DNA of 64,000 bases from Streptomyces smyrnaeus (GTDB lineage Bacteria > Actinomycetota > Actinomycetes > Streptomycetales > Streptomycetaceae), in NCBI RefSeq assembly GCF_017676345.1, contig NZ_JAFFZM010000001.1:1-64000 (forward strand), in the 5' to 3' direction. Below the pieces are notes generated by a model, which was not told where the DNA came from, searched no databases, and was given only the letters and a program-made list of their open reading frames with translations. Each line of letters begins with the position of its first letter. The stretch's first letter is position 1. This document shows, piece after piece, positions 45,259 through 54,589 of the stretch. The translations under genes were made by a program, and so were the position numbers.

Positions 45259-46740
45259 ATGAGAACCGTCCCCGGTCGCACCGACCGCGTGGTCGTCGTC
45301 GGTGCCGGGCTGTCCGGTCTCGCCGCCGCACTGCACCTGCGGGGCAGCGGCCGACAGGTGACCGTGGTCGAGAGGTCGGACCGGCCCGGCGGCCGGGCGG
45401 GGCGGGCGCGGCTGGGCGGCTACCTTCTGGACACGGGGCCGACCGTGCTCACCATGCCGCACCTCGCCGACGAGGCGTTCGCCGCGGTGGGCGACTCGCT
45501 CGCGGCCCGCGTGGAACTCGTCGCCCTGCACCCCGCCTATCGGGCGCAGTTCGCCGACGGTTCGGCGCTCGACGTGTACACCGACGGAGAGGCGATGGCC
45601 GAGGAGGTCCGCGCATTCGCCGGCGCGGCCGAGGCCGCCGGCTACCGCAGGCTGCGACAGTGGCTGCGGTCGCTCTACAAGGCGCAGCTGCGACGGTTCA
45701 TCGACACGAACTTCGACTCGCCCTTCCAGTTGCTGCACCCTGATCTGGCGCGGCTGGCCGCGCTGCGCGGCTTCGGCCGGCTGGACGCGCAGATCGGCCG
45801 GTACGTCAAGGACTCCCGGCTGCGCAGGGTGTTCTCATTCCAGTCGCTCTACGCGGGAGTGTCGCCCGCCCGGGCGCTCGCCGCCTACGCCGTCATCGCC
45901 TACATGGACACGGTCGCCGGCGTGTACTTCCCCAAAGGAGGCATGCACGCGCTGCCCATGGCGATGGCGGACGCCGCCCGCGACGCCGGGACCGACTTCC
46001 GCTACGGCACCGAGGTCACGGAACTGGCTCTGTCCGCTGGGCGCGTCACCTCCGTGCACCTCGACGACGGGGAGCGGCTGCCCTGCGACGCCGTGGTCCT
46101 CACACCTGATCTGCCCGTCGTCTACCGCCTGCTGCGCCGCACTCCACGCCGGCCGGTACAGCTGAAGCACTCGCCGTCCGCGGTGATCCTCCACGCGGGC
46201 ACGCGCCGCACCTGGCCCGGTCTCGACCACCACACCATCTCCTTCGGACACGCCTGGGAACGAACATTCGACGAGATCACCCGCGCGGGGCGGCTGATGA
46301 GCGACCCGTCGCTGCTCATCACCCGGCCCACGGCCCACGAGCCGCGGCTCGCGCCCGAGGGCCGGCATCTGCACTACGTGCTGGCGCCCTGCCCCAACAC
46401 GACCGTCGGCCCGTCGGCGATCGAGTGGCGTGCCCTGGGCCCTCGTTACCGCGACAGCCTCGTCAGCGAGCTCGAGAAGCGCGGTCTGGACGGGTTCGGC
46501 GACGCCGTCGAGGAGGAACGGCTGATCACCCCCGCCGACTGGACGGCACAGGGCCACGCGGCGGGAACCCCGTTCTCCGCGGCCCACACCTTCGCGCAGA
46601 CCGGCCCCTTCCGGCCGCGCAACCTCGTCGCCGGTGTCGACAACGCCGTGCTCGCAGGCTGTGGCACGACTCCGGGCGTCGGCGTACCCACCGTGCTCGT
46701 CAGCGGAAAGCTGGCGGCGGCACGCATCAGCGGGCAGTGA
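45259..46740 (+). CDS. crtI: Phytoene desaturase
   Basis: A 493-residue FAD-dependent desaturase converting phytoene to lycopene. The N-terminal FAD fold reads RVVVVGAGLSGLAAALHLRGSGRQVTVVERSDRPGGRAG, and the C-terminal PGVGVPTVLVSGKLAA segment is the bacterial CrtI signature. GGAGGG precedes the ATG. It is first in a crtI-crtB-crtV operon. In related streptomycetes crtE precedes crtI; here the upstream neighbour is the Spl-like gene. Confidence 0.96.
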   Translation: MRTVPGRTDRVVVVGAGLSGLAAALHLRGSGRQVTVVERSDRPGGRAGRARLGGYLLDTGPTVLTMPHLADEAFAAVGDSLAARVELVALHPAYRAQFADGSALDVYTDGEAMAEEVRAFAGAAEAAGYRRLRQWLRSLYKAQLRRFIDTNFDSPFQLLHPDLARLAALRGFGRLDAQIGRYVKDSRLRRVFSFQSLYAGVSPARALAAYAVIAYMDTVAGVYFPKGGMHALPMAMADAARDAGTDFRYGTEVTELALSAGRVTSVHLDDGERLPCDAVVLTPDLPVVYRLLRRTPRRPVQLKHSPSAVILHAGTRRTWPGLDHHTISFGHAWERTFDEITRAGRLMSDPSLLITRPTAHEPRLAPEGRHLHYVLAPCPNTTVGPSAIEWRALGPRYRDSLVSELEKRGLDGFGDAVEEERLITPADWTAQGHAAGTPFSAAHTFAQTGPFRPRNLVAGVDNAVLAGCGTTPGVGVPTVLVSGKLAAARISGQ

Positions 46741-46749
46741 GGGGTCTCC

Positions 46750-47775
46750 ATGACAAGACGCGAGCTCGACGCGGCACGGATCTCGGACCCAGGGTTGCGA
46801 GCGGCCTACCAGCACTGCCGACGGCTCAACGCCCGGCACGGCAGGACGTACTTCCTCGCGACCCGACTGCTGCCGGTCCACCGGCGCCCGGCCGTCCACG
46901 CGCTGTACGGTTTCGCACGCTGGGCCGACGACATCGTCGACGATCCGACCTCCGCCCGCGTATCCGAAGCATGTGACCGGCGACTCGCACGGCTGGAGCG
47001 TGAACTCGCTTCGGGGCTGCAGACCGGCCGGAGCAGCGAACCCGTCGTGCGGGCCGTGGCCGACACGGCCAGGACCTACGCCATCCCTCACGCGCACTTC
47101 GCGGACTTCATGACCTCCATGAGGGAGGATCTCACGGTCACGGACTACGCTGCCTACGAGGACCTCAGGTCCTACATGCACGGATCAGCCGCCGTCATCG
47201 GCCTGCAGATGATGCCGGTGCTCGGCACGGTCGTGCCGGAAGAGGTGGCGGCACCGCACGCGGCCGCGCTGGGCGTCGCGTTCCAGCTCACCAACTTCCT
47301 GCGCGATGTCGGCGAGGACCTCGACCGCGGGAGGGTGTATCTGCCCGCCGACCTGCTCGCCGCGCACGGCGCGGACCGGGCGCTGCTGGAGTGGAGCCGC
47401 GCCACCGGCAGGCCGGACCGCAGGATCCGCGCCGCGCTGCGGGCCGCCGAGGACCTCACCCGGAGCGTCTACCGGGAGGCCCGGCCGGGCATCGACATGC
47501 TGGAGCCGCGCGCCCGGCCCTGCATCCGGACGGCGTACACCCTGTACAGCGGGATCCTCGACGCCATCGCCGACGACGACTACTCCGTGGTGCAGCGGCG
47601 GTCGGTGGTGCCACGCAGGCGTCGCGCCGCCGTCGCGCTGGGCGGACTCGCCCGTATTCTTGCGGCCCGTCTGCGCTCCCAGCCCCGGCAGTCGTCGCAG
47701 CTGGCTGCCGAGGGATCACCGGCGGCGTCCGCGCGAGGGTGCCCCTCCACGCGCTCTCGGAGGTATCTGGCATGA
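46750..47775 (+). CDS. crtB: Phytoene synthase
   Basis: A 341-residue trans-prenyl head-to-head synthase joining two GGPP molecules into phytoene. The two Asp-rich magnesium motifs are [11 protein letters not shown] and [18 protein letters not shown]. The last 45 residues are a low-complexity tail beyond the catalytic fold. It starts 9 bp after crtI and overlaps crtV by 4 bp (ATGA). Confidence 0.96.
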   Translation: MTRRELDAARISDPGLRAAYQHCRRLNARHGRTYFLATRLLPVHRRPAVHALYGFARWADDIVDDPTSARVSEACDRRLARLERELASGLQTGRSSEPVVRAVADTARTYAIPHAHFADFMTSMREDLTVTDYAAYEDLRSYMHGSAAVIGLQMMPVLGTVVPEEVAAPHAAALGVAFQLTNFLRDVGEDLDRGRVYLPADLLAAHGADRALLEWSRATGRPDRRIRAALRAAEDLTRSVYREARPGIDMLEPRARPCIRTAYTLYSGILDAIADDDYSVVQRRSVVPRRRRAAVALGGLARILAARLRSQPRQSSQLAAEGSPAASARGCPSTRSRRYLA

Positions 47776-48776
47776 CGGGGCGTCCGGGACTTCCGCGGTA
47801 CACCCTGCCCGTGCGGTCACGGCGCCGGACCCGTTGGGAGCAGCAGACGCCGACATGGCGCGAGGCCAGGCCGTCGCTCATCGCGGACGCGCTGAAGCGC
47901 TCCACGGCGCGGCCGTCGGGCAACTGGTACGTCATCGGCGCCTCGCGGGACATCAGCGGCGACCGCCCGTTCGGCCGGACGGTCGGCGGGGTGGAGGTCG
48001 TCGCCTGGCGCACCGCGTCGGGCGAGCTGAGGGCCGGACCGGGCGCCTGCCCGCACCTGGGCGCACCCCTGCGGGACAGCCGGGTGGTGTGCGGCAGCCT
48101 GGTATGCCACTGGCACGGACTCACCCTGGACGGGCACACGTCCGCCGGATGGGAGCCGTACCCCGCCCACGACGACGGTGTACTCGCCTGGGTGCGCCTC
48201 GACGCACTCGGCGGGGAACCGCCGCTCGACCGGCCGGTGGTGCCGCAGCGTCCCCGCGACAAGGCCGTGGACGCCGTCTTCACCGCCGTGGGCCGCTGCG
48301 AGCCGGAGGACGTCGTCGCCAACCGCCTGGACCCTTGGCACGGTTCCTGGCTGCACCCGTACTCCTTCCTGGATCTGGCCGTCGTGGGGACCCCTTCGAG
48401 CGACGCGGACGAGGACGCGTTCACCGTCGATGTGTCGTTCAAGCTCGCCGGGCGGCTGGTCGTTCCTGTGCGGGCGGTGTTCACCGCGCCGGAGCCGCGC
48501 ACGGTCGTCATGCGCATCGTCGAGGGTGAGGGCGCGACATCCGTCGCGGAAACGCACGCCACGCCGTTGAGTCCGGCCCCGGACGGCAGTCCGCGCACGG
48601 CGGTGATCGAAGCCGTCGTCGCCGTCTCCGGCCGACGCGGTTTCGCCGTCGCACGGGCGGCGGCTCCCGCGCTTCGGCCGCTGATCCGGTGGGCGGCAGG
48701 GCGTCTGTGGCGCGACGACCTCGCGTACGCGGAACGGCGCCGACTTCTGCGCCACATGGGCCGCTTCCCGGGCTGA
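47772..48776 (+). CDS. crtV: Rieske [2Fe-2S] protein of the carotenoid cluster (CrtV position)
   Basis: A 334-residue protein with a central Rieske domain: Cys93-x-His95 (ACPHLGAP) and Cys112-x2-His115 (LVCHWHG). This is followed by a DUF5914-like C-terminal domain. It holds the place of crtV in the Streptomyces crtEIBV order. CrtV was first likened to methylesterases, and its role in isorenieratene synthesis is unsettled. A redox role is suggested by the intact cluster ligands. It lacks the mononuclear-iron motif of the oxygenase at 1345, so it is not an obvious oxygenase itself. Confidence 0.85.
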   Translation: MTGRPGLPRYTLPVRSRRRTRWEQQTPTWREARPSLIADALKRSTARPSGNWYVIGASRDISGDRPFGRTVGGVEVVAWRTASGELRAGPGACPHLGAPLRDSRVVCGSLVCHWHGLTLDGHTSAGWEPYPAHDDGVLAWVRLDALGGEPPLDRPVVPQRPRDKAVDAVFTAVGRCEPEDVVANRLDPWHGSWLHPYSFLDLAVVGTPSSDADEDAFTVDVSFKLAGRLVVPVRAVFTAPEPRTVVMRIVEGEGATSVAETHATPLSPAPDGSPRTAVIEAVVAVSGRRGFAVARAAAPALRPLIRWAAGRLWRDDLAYAERRRLLRHMGRFPG

Positions 48777-48857
48777 GCCGGCCCATGCGCCGCGCCCGTC
48801 CGTCTGCCGGCCCTGACCCCGCCGGGCGCTCGACCGGCCCTTCAGCGCAGCGGTGAC

Positions 48858-50426
48858 TCAGCCGGCATCCGGGAACCGGGCGGCCATGCCCCGCAGCACC
48901 GGCGAACGCCCCCTGCGGGGCACCGTCCACAGCGGGTGGCCGGCCGCACCCCAACGCCGCAGCAGTGCGTTGGCGGCGAGGAACCCTGTTGTGGCGGCGC
49001 GCTCCATGAGTGCCACCGGCAGGTCGGTGCGGACCAGGTCGCCGGCCATCGTCAGTGCGGGGTGGGGAGTACTCACCGCCGGGCGGGACCGGTAGCCGTC
49101 GACCGGGAAGAGCGGGCAGTCCGCACGCCATTCGTGCCGGGCGTCGACGACCCTGGCCCCGGCGGTCTCCGGGTAGACCTCGTGGAGCTGCCGCAGCAGT
49201 TTCCGTTCGACGGCGTGGCGGTCGGCCGACTCGTCGACGGCGTAACCGTGCAGTTCCACGACGCTGCCACCGGTGCGCCGCACCCAGCGGATCGCCTCCC
49301 CTTCCCAGCGGTCCGGCACGCTCACGTTGTCGAGGCCGTCGAAGCCGCTCGTGCCGAGGAAGCCGGGCCGGGACCGGTCCACGGGACGGTCCAGCCACAG
49401 CCGGGACACCAGGAAGGGCGGCGCGGTCCGCTGAGCCGCGATTGCCGCCCGCCACGCCTCGTCCCCCAGCCCCGGCGACGCCTCGACCAGCCGTTGCAGG
49501 CCCCTCACGTCCAAAGCCAGGACCACGGCGTCGTACTCGGTGGAGGTACCGCCGGCGTCGACACTCAAAGCCGTGCCGCCCGACGGACGAACGGAGTCGA
49601 CAGGTGCGCCGGTGCGGACGTCCACGCCCAGGCATTCGAGGTAGCGGCCCAACGGCTCCCAGAGGGCTTGTGAGAAAGGTTCGTGGGGCACGTCGAAGAG
49701 CAGTCCCTCCGAGGAGCCGAGGAAGTAGATGTGGAACATCAGCAGCAGTTCGGCCGCCGACAGTTCTCGCGGATCGGAGAAGAAGCTGCGGGAGAACACC
49801 TCGAATGCGAGGTGGTGGGCCGCCGGGGGGAAGTTGACCGCCGCGAGGAAGTCGTGGGCGCTCACGGCATCGAACCGCTCGTACACGTCGGGCACGCGCA
49901 CATCGAAGAGCGGGAGGGCGGCCCTCGCCCGGACGGCCGCCAGGTCCTGCCACCTGAAAGTCGAACTGAGCACCGCGAACCCGACCGCGCTCCAGGGCGG
50001 TGTGCGGGGCACATGGGCGAAGCTGTCGGTGAGCCCGTTCCGATGGCGCAAGGGGTAGTCGGGCAGCGGACGGAGGACGGAGGACAAGGGGGCCGCACGG
50101 CGGAGCAGACCGCGCAGGTTGTAGTACTGACGGAAGAAGGCGTGGAAGCCGCGGCTCATGGTCACCCGGCTGCCGTCCGCCAGTTCGGTCCGCCAGCCGG
50201 CGAGACGGCCACCGAGGGCGGGTCCGCGCTCATGGAGCGTGACCCGGACGCCCCTTTCGGCCAGCGCCGTCGCGGAGGCCAGGCCGGCGATGCCGCCCCC
50301 GACGACCGCTGCCCGCGGCGCCGCTCCCTGGACCCGGCGCAGCCCCGGCGCCGCCGGTACCAACTGCGCTTTCCGATCCCACCCCCGGCCGGGAGCCGCC
50401 CCGTCGCGGTCGCTGATGCGGATCAT
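48858..50426 (-). CDS. crtU: Carotenoid desaturase/methyltransferase (isorenieratene synthase)
   Basis: A 522-residue FAD protein of the CrtU type, which aromatises the beta-ionone rings of beta-carotene with methyl migration to give isorenieratene. The FAD fold starts at RAAVVGGGIAGLASATALAERGVRVTLHERG. Typical features are SRGFHAFFRQYYNLRGLLRR and TMAGDLVRTDLPVALMERAATTGFLAANALL. Its ATG overlaps the crtT stop (ATGA). The longer open frame upstream is a shadow of crtT. It is convergent with crtV. Confidence 0.93.
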   Translation of the reverse strand: MIRISDRDGAAPGRGWDRKAQLVPAAPGLRRVQGAAPRAAVVGGGIAGLASATALAERGVRVTLHERGPALGGRLAGWRTELADGSRVTMSRGFHAFFRQYYNLRGLLRRAAPLSSVLRPLPDYPLRHRNGLTDSFAHVPRTPPWSAVGFAVLSSTFRWQDLAAVRARAALPLFDVRVPDVYERFDAVSAHDFLAAVNFPPAAHHLAFEVFSRSFFSDPRELSAAELLLMFHIYFLGSSEGLLFDVPHEPFSQALWEPLGRYLECLGVDVRTGAPVDSVRPSGGTALSVDAGGTSTEYDAVVLALDVRGLQRLVEASPGLGDEAWRAAIAAQRTAPPFLVSRLWLDRPVDRSRPGFLGTSGFDGLDNVSVPDRWEGEAIRWVRRTGGSVVELHGYAVDESADRHAVERKLLRQLHEVYPETAGARVVDARHEWRADCPLFPVDGYRSRPAVSTPHPALTMAGDLVRTDLPVALMERAATTGFLAANALLRRWGAAGHPLWTVPRRGRSPVLRGMAARFPDAG

Positions 50427-51166
50427 CGGCCCTCCGCTTCCCGGCAGCCCCGGCCGGGTTCGGCCCGGCGGCCCAGGAACGTGTGGACGATACCGGTCTG
50501 CCATCCGGGCACCGGCAGCACCCGGGTGCCCTTGAATCCGGCACCGGCGAGCCGGGCGGCGAACGCGGGCGCGGTGTCGAACTCCAGCACACTCCGGTGA
50601 AGGTAGCGGTAGAGGTCGCTGTCGCCGGTGACGGTGCCGGCGGGGATGATGACCGACCGGCACACGGCCGACCAGACGGCGCGGTGCATGGCGGATCCGC
50701 TGAGGGAGTATTCGTGCACCGCCAGTTTGCCGCCGGGGCGCAGCACCGAGTGGACCGCGGCCAGCACGGCATCAGGGTCCGCCACGTTACGGAAGAGGTA
50801 ACCGGCAAAGACCGCGTCGAACGGCCCCGTGACCTCGGCGGCGGCCAGCCGTTCCACCGGCGTGCGCACGAAGGACACACCGGCGGGCCAGCGTTTGGCG
50901 GCTGCCTGTTCGAGCATGCCGGCGGAGGCGTCGACCGCGGTGATGCGGGCGAACGGGGCGGCTCGCAGCAGGGCCGCCGTCGAGGCTCCCGTACCGCAGC
51001 CGATGTCGAGGAGGTGCCGGCCGGCGCCACCGTCGGGCAGGCGGAGCCGGCGCGCGGAACGTCTGAGGTGGTGGCGGTGCCCGGGGTCCAGACCGACGAG
51101 CCGGTCGTACACCGGGGCGGCATGGTCGAAGGCTTCTGCCAGGTCCGCTTCGCGCGTCAGCGTCAT
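50423..51166 (-). CDS. crtT: Carotenoid-cluster methyltransferase
   Basis: A 247-residue UbiE-like SAM methyltransferase. Motif I is LLDIGCGTGASTAALLRAAP, motif II/III DAVFAGYLFRNVADPDAVLAAVHSVLRPGGKLAVHEYS. It is located between crtY and crtU exactly as crtT in other streptomycetes. Its precise substrate in isorenieratene formation is not proven. It overlaps both neighbours by 4 bp. Confidence 0.93.
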   Translation of the reverse strand: MTLTREADLAEAFDHAAPVYDRLVGLDPGHRHHLRRSARRLRLPDGGAGRHLLDIGCGTGASTAALLRAAPFARITAVDASAGMLEQAAAKRWPAGVSFVRTPVERLAAAEVTGPFDAVFAGYLFRNVADPDAVLAAVHSVLRPGGKLAVHEYSLSGSAMHRAVWSAVCRSVIIPAGTVTGDSDLYRYLHRSVLEFDTAPAFAARLAGAGFKGTRVLPVPGWQTGIVHTFLGRRAEPGRGCREAEGR

Positions 51167-52383
51167 CCGGTGCTCTCTTCACGTGGGAAGGGGAAGGGCG
51201 ACCGCGGCAGGAAGGGCAGTTCCGCCGCGGTACGCAGCATGGGGCCGACGGGTGTGGCGAGGCCGAGGAGCACGTCCTCCCTCAACCCGGTGCGGCCGTC
51301 GAGGAAACGCAGCACCCGTTCGGCGGACATACGCCGGAACAACCGTGTGAAGAAGTCGGGGCCGTTGACGCGCCCGGTGTCCAGGGCTCGCAGCAGCACG
51401 GCGTCCATGGCCAGGGCGCGACGTCCATGGGGCACCGGCAGCCGGGGCTCCTTGCCGTCGCGCAGCGCGGCGGCGACGGCTTTGCTCTGCCGCTGGACGG
51501 CGGAGAAGGTGTAGCCGGTCGCCGGTCTGGTGGCGCCCCCGACGGCGCCGATGCGATGCACGGCGGGGCCGATCCGGCGGGCGAACCGCGCATCGGTCAT
51601 GGGGATGACGCCCGCTTCGGCGGAATGCGACTCGAACCGTCCGAGGCGAAGGACGTCTCGGGTGTACTGCTCAAGGGCCGCCTCGTACTCCGGGCGGGAC
51701 AGCAAAGTCCTGGAGAACTGGGTGTACTCGACGAGCGCGTTCTGCGACCCGAGCGGAAGGACGTATCCGAAGGCGAGCCCGTGGGCGGGCTGAGGGACCC
51801 GGAAGTCCATCAAATGCACCACGTCGTCGTCGAAGGCCGGTGCCGATGTACGCACGAACCAGCCTTCGAAGTGCTGCAGCAGGGTGCTACGGGCCGGCGG
51901 CAGCGTACGGGCAGGGCGGGAGTCGAACAGGTGCCGGCCCCGCAGTGTCACGCGGTCCCCTCCGGCGGTGACGCACAGGGCTTCCGCGCCGCCGGCCACA
52001 TTGCGCACCGTCTCCGCTGTCGCCTCCACCAGCCGCACGTGGGGCAGGGCGGCCAGTCGCGATCCGACCAGGGCCTCGAAGCCGTCCGACCGGAGCATCT
52101 TGTAACGCAACCTGTCAAGCTTCCCCTCCACGACCTCACCGTCACGGCCATGGACGCGCAGCCGCCGCCAGGAGGCGACCAGCGCGTCGTCGAAGTCGCC
52201 CGGGCCCTCCTGCCAGAAACACCAGGTTCGGGCCGCCGGTCGCAGCGACGGCCTCGGGGTCTCCACCAGCACCAACGAAAGGGGGCGGGCGGCACCGGGC
52301 CTCGTCAGCGCGTGCGCGAGCGACAGCCCCGCCGCCCCGCCGCCGACAATCACGACATCGGAGACGTCGCCCGCGCGACTCAT
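51163..52383 (-). CDS. crtY: Lycopene cyclase
   Basis: A 406-residue flavin-dependent CrtY-type cyclase making beta-carotene rings. Recognisable are [60 protein letters not shown] and GAVGGATRPATGYTFSAVQRQS. The ATG at 52383 has GGAGG upstream. It is first in the leftward crtY-crtT-crtU operon. Confidence 0.95.
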   Translation of the reverse strand: MSRAGDVSDVVIVGGGAAGLSLAHALTRPGAARPLSLVLVETPRPSLRPAARTWCFWQEGPGDFDDALVASWRRLRVHGRDGEVVEGKLDRLRYKMLRSDGFEALVGSRLAALPHVRLVEATAETVRNVAGGAEALCVTAGGDRVTLRGRHLFDSRPARTLPPARSTLLQHFEGWFVRTSAPAFDDDVVHLMDFRVPQPAHGLAFGYVLPLGSQNALVEYTQFSRTLLSRPEYEAALEQYTRDVLRLGRFESHSAEAGVIPMTDARFARRIGPAVHRIGAVGGATRPATGYTFSAVQRQSKAVAAALRDGKEPRLPVPHGRRALAMDAVLLRALDTGRVNGPDFFTRLFRRMSAERVLRFLDGRTGLREDVLLGLATPVGPMLRTAAELPFLPRSPFPFPREESTG

Positions 52384-52893
52384 GCGTCCTCCATGTTGAG
52401 GACGTGGGTTCCATCGCCCCTCCGGGACACCATGTGCGCCTCGCCCGCCATCGCTTCGACCACCGCGTGCACTGCAGTGCTGACGCACTGCAGCACCGAG
52501 TCTGCCCGGCGACGGCGCGCAGACGGTGTTACGTCCACGGTCCGCGTGGCGGAGTGCCTTCCCCCATCACGATCGCTGCGGTGATCGCTCCCGTCGGACC
52601 GCGCTCCGCCGACCGGTCTACGCGGACCGGCCATCGGGGCGCCACCCGGGGTGACCGGGGGTCCCAGTGCGACAGACCGCGGACCGGGCGTCCTTCTCGG
52701 CCGACTCCATGGTCACCAGGCATTCCGTGCGGGCCCGTACGAACTCCGTCCTCGGTGCGGGGCGGCCTCAAGATCGGCGAGTGCCGCGACGATACGGTCC
52801 CGCAAGGCGTTCGTCGCACTCCGTCCAACGAGAACGGCGGGCACCCTGTCGGCACGAACGGACGGCTTGCCCCCAAGCCGTGCATACAGCCCG
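52384..52893. promoter_or_regulatory. crtY promoter region with inverted repeat
   Basis: A 510-bp gap with no supported gene. TGCAGTGC-TGAC-GCACTGCA (52473-52492) is a perfect inverted repeat with 8-bp arms, centred about 100 bp upstream of crtY. It is a candidate regulator site for the crtYTU operon. Confidence 0.45.
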
Positions 52894-53598
52894 TCAGGCG
52901 CCTGCCGTGCCGGTCGACGACTGGGAACCCGGGGTCGGCAGCCCGGCCATGAGCGCGCGGCGGCTGGCGCGCACATGTTCCCGCATGACCTGTTCAGCGC
53001 TGTCGCCGTCCTTTTCGACGATCAACTCGACGACCAGGTGGTGCTCACGGTCGGACTGCAGCGGCCGGCCTGGCTGGCTCAGCGAGGTCTTCACCAGCCG
53101 GGAGTAGGCCAGTTGATTCATCAGCGTTCTGTAGTGCGCTTCGAGTTTGTGGTTGTCCGCGCCGGTGATCAACAGATCGTGGAACTCCCCCACCAGCTCC
53201 GCGTAGCGCTCGTGGTCGTCGCGAGCCACGGCCGCGTCGGCTTCCCTGAGGTTCTCCTGCAGCCGGTCGATCTCGGGCACCCGGCCTCGCTGGGCCAGGA
53301 GGCGGGCGGCAGCGCCCTCCAGCAGCTCCTTCATCTCGAAGAGTTCCGTGATCTCGCGTCGGGACGGGGTCGTGACGAAGGTGCCCACCCGCGGCCTGAT
53401 CTCGACGAGACCCTCGGTTTGCAGCTGCTTGAGCGCTTCGCGGACCGGTGTGCGGCTGACACCGAACTCCTCAGCCAGAGCGAGCTCCGAGAGAGGATCT
53501 CCCGGGTCGATCTCACCGCTGATGATGCGCCCGCGCATCTCGGCGATGACCTGGGCCTGGATGGATCTGTTGGCCGATCCGCCCGTTCCTTCAGCCAC
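52894..53598 (-). CDS. GntR-family regulator (FCD) of the catabolic cluster
   Basis: A 234-residue regulator. The winged helix reads IQAQVIAEMRGRIISGEIDPGDPLSELALAEEFGVSRTPVREALKQLQTEGLVEIRPRVGTFVT, followed by an FCD ligand domain with the usual acidic/histidine cluster (EFHDLLITGADNHKL; DREHHLVVELI). GTG 53598 has AAGGAG at good spacing. An ATG at 53637 overlapping the flavin reductase stop (ATGA) is an equally valid coupled start. It is the last gene of the leftward operon and probably controls both arms of the cluster through TGGTATACCA-like sites. Confidence 0.92.
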   Translation of the reverse strand: MAEGTGGSANRSIQAQVIAEMRGRIISGEIDPGDPLSELALAEEFGVSRTPVREALKQLQTEGLVEIRPRVGTFVTTPSRREITELFEMKELLEGAAARLLAQRGRVPEIDRLQENLREADAAVARDDHERYAELVGEFHDLLITGADNHKLEAHYRTLMNQLAYSRLVKTSLSQPGRPLQSDREHHLVVELIVEKDGDSAEQVMREHVRASRRALMAGLPTPGSQSSTGTAGA

Positions 53599-53633
53599 TG
53601 AGCCAGCTCCTTGGTATCGCGTCGTGTTGCCGA

Positions 53634-54137
53634 TCATCCCAGAGGCGGAAGTGCTCCGCCGTCGAAGAACCTACCGGCGCGGTAGACCATGGGATCACTG
53701 TCCGTGGTCGATGCGTGCACCACTCGGCAGATGAAGACCGTGTGGGTGCTGGCCTGGAGCCGTTCGCGGATCTCGGCTTCCAGCTGCGCGCTGCTGCCTG
53801 CGATCAGCGGACTGCCGTAGGGGCCTGGCGTCCAGTCGATGTCGCGGAACTTGTCGTCGGACTTGGCCGCGAAGCAATTCACCACATCGCGCTGGTCCGT
53901 CGAGAGGATGTTTATCGCGAGGTGCCCGGTCCGGAAGAGGCAGTCATGGGTGGAGGAGGTGTGCTGGACGCACACCATGACCGTCGGTGGGTCCAGCGAG
54001 ATGCTGGAGAACGCGTTGACCGCCAGCCCTTTCGGGACGTTGTCGTCCAGCGCGGTCACCACGGTGACACCGGTGACGAATTGCCGGTTGACCTGCTTCA
54101 TCAGGTCGGTGTCGGGCTTCGTCGGAAGCGCGGGCAT
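53634..54137 (-). CDS. Flavin reductase (monooxygenase component)
   Basis: A 167-residue HpaC/FRE-type FMN reductase. QFVTGVTVVTALDDNVPKGLAVNAFSSISLDPPTVMVCVQHTSSTH is the flavin-binding core, and INILSTDQRDVVNCFAAKSDDKF and VFICRVV follow. It supplies reduced flavin to a partner oxygenase, most likely the luciferase-like monooxygenase at the far end of this cluster. ATG 54137 has AGGAG 7 bp upstream; ATG 54158 would be seven codons longer. Confidence 0.93.
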   Translation of the reverse strand: MPALPTKPDTDLMKQVNRQFVTGVTVVTALDDNVPKGLAVNAFSSISLDPPTVMVCVQHTSSTHDCLFRTGHLAINILSTDQRDVVNCFAAKSDDKFRDIDWTPGPYGSPLIAGSSAQLEAEIRERLQASTHTVFICRVVHASTTDSDPMVYRAGRFFDGGALPPLG

Positions 54138-54163
54138 AAGTGTGCTCCTTGTCGTCATGCTGC

Positions 54164-54589
54164 TCAGTCCTGCCCGACGTTGATGATGCCGAGCGCCGAG
54201 AGCAGGGCGCTCGGGTCCCATGTCACGAATTCCTCGACGATGCGGTCCTCTTCGAACCGTGCGAAAGTCGCGCCGCCGACTTCCACGCGCCGCTTGGTGG
54301 CCGGGACGCCCATGAGGGAGCCCTCGTGGCTTCCCGTGCTGTGCCAGCGGATCGCGGCCCGATCGCCCTCGATGACGATGTCGTCGAGCGTGGTCGAAAG
54401 ATCCGGGAACGCGGAACGTGTGGCCAGAATCGACGCCTTGAATGTGCGCAGGTCCTGGGGAGGCGTTTCCCTGCCGTGCCGCAGGTAGTCGCCGCTGAGG
54501 AGGTTGTCGAGTGCGTCGACGTGGCCGCGGTTCCAGGTGTCTTCCCAGATCTTCTGGATGAGCGCGCGGCGGGATTCAGTGTGCGGCAT
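54164..54589 (-). CDS. SnoaL-like/ester-cyclase-type protein
   Basis: A 141-residue cone-fold protein: QKIWEDTWNRGHVDALDNLLSGDYLRHG, then AFPDLSTTLDDIVIEGDRAAIRWHSTGSHEGSLMGVPATKRRVEVGGATFARFEEDRIVEEF. SnoaL-like proteins act as polyketide cyclases, hydrolases or isomerases, so here it might process an unstable ring-cleavage product. It overlaps the BCCT gene by 14 bp and lies 26 bp from the flavin reductase, consistent with one operon. Confidence 0.9.
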   Translation of the reverse strand: MPHTESRRALIQKIWEDTWNRGHVDALDNLLSGDYLRHGRETPPQDLRTFKASILATRSAFPDLSTTLDDIVIEGDRAAIRWHSTGSHEGSLMGVPATKRRVEVGGATFARFEEDRIVEEFVTWDPSALLSALGIINVGQD

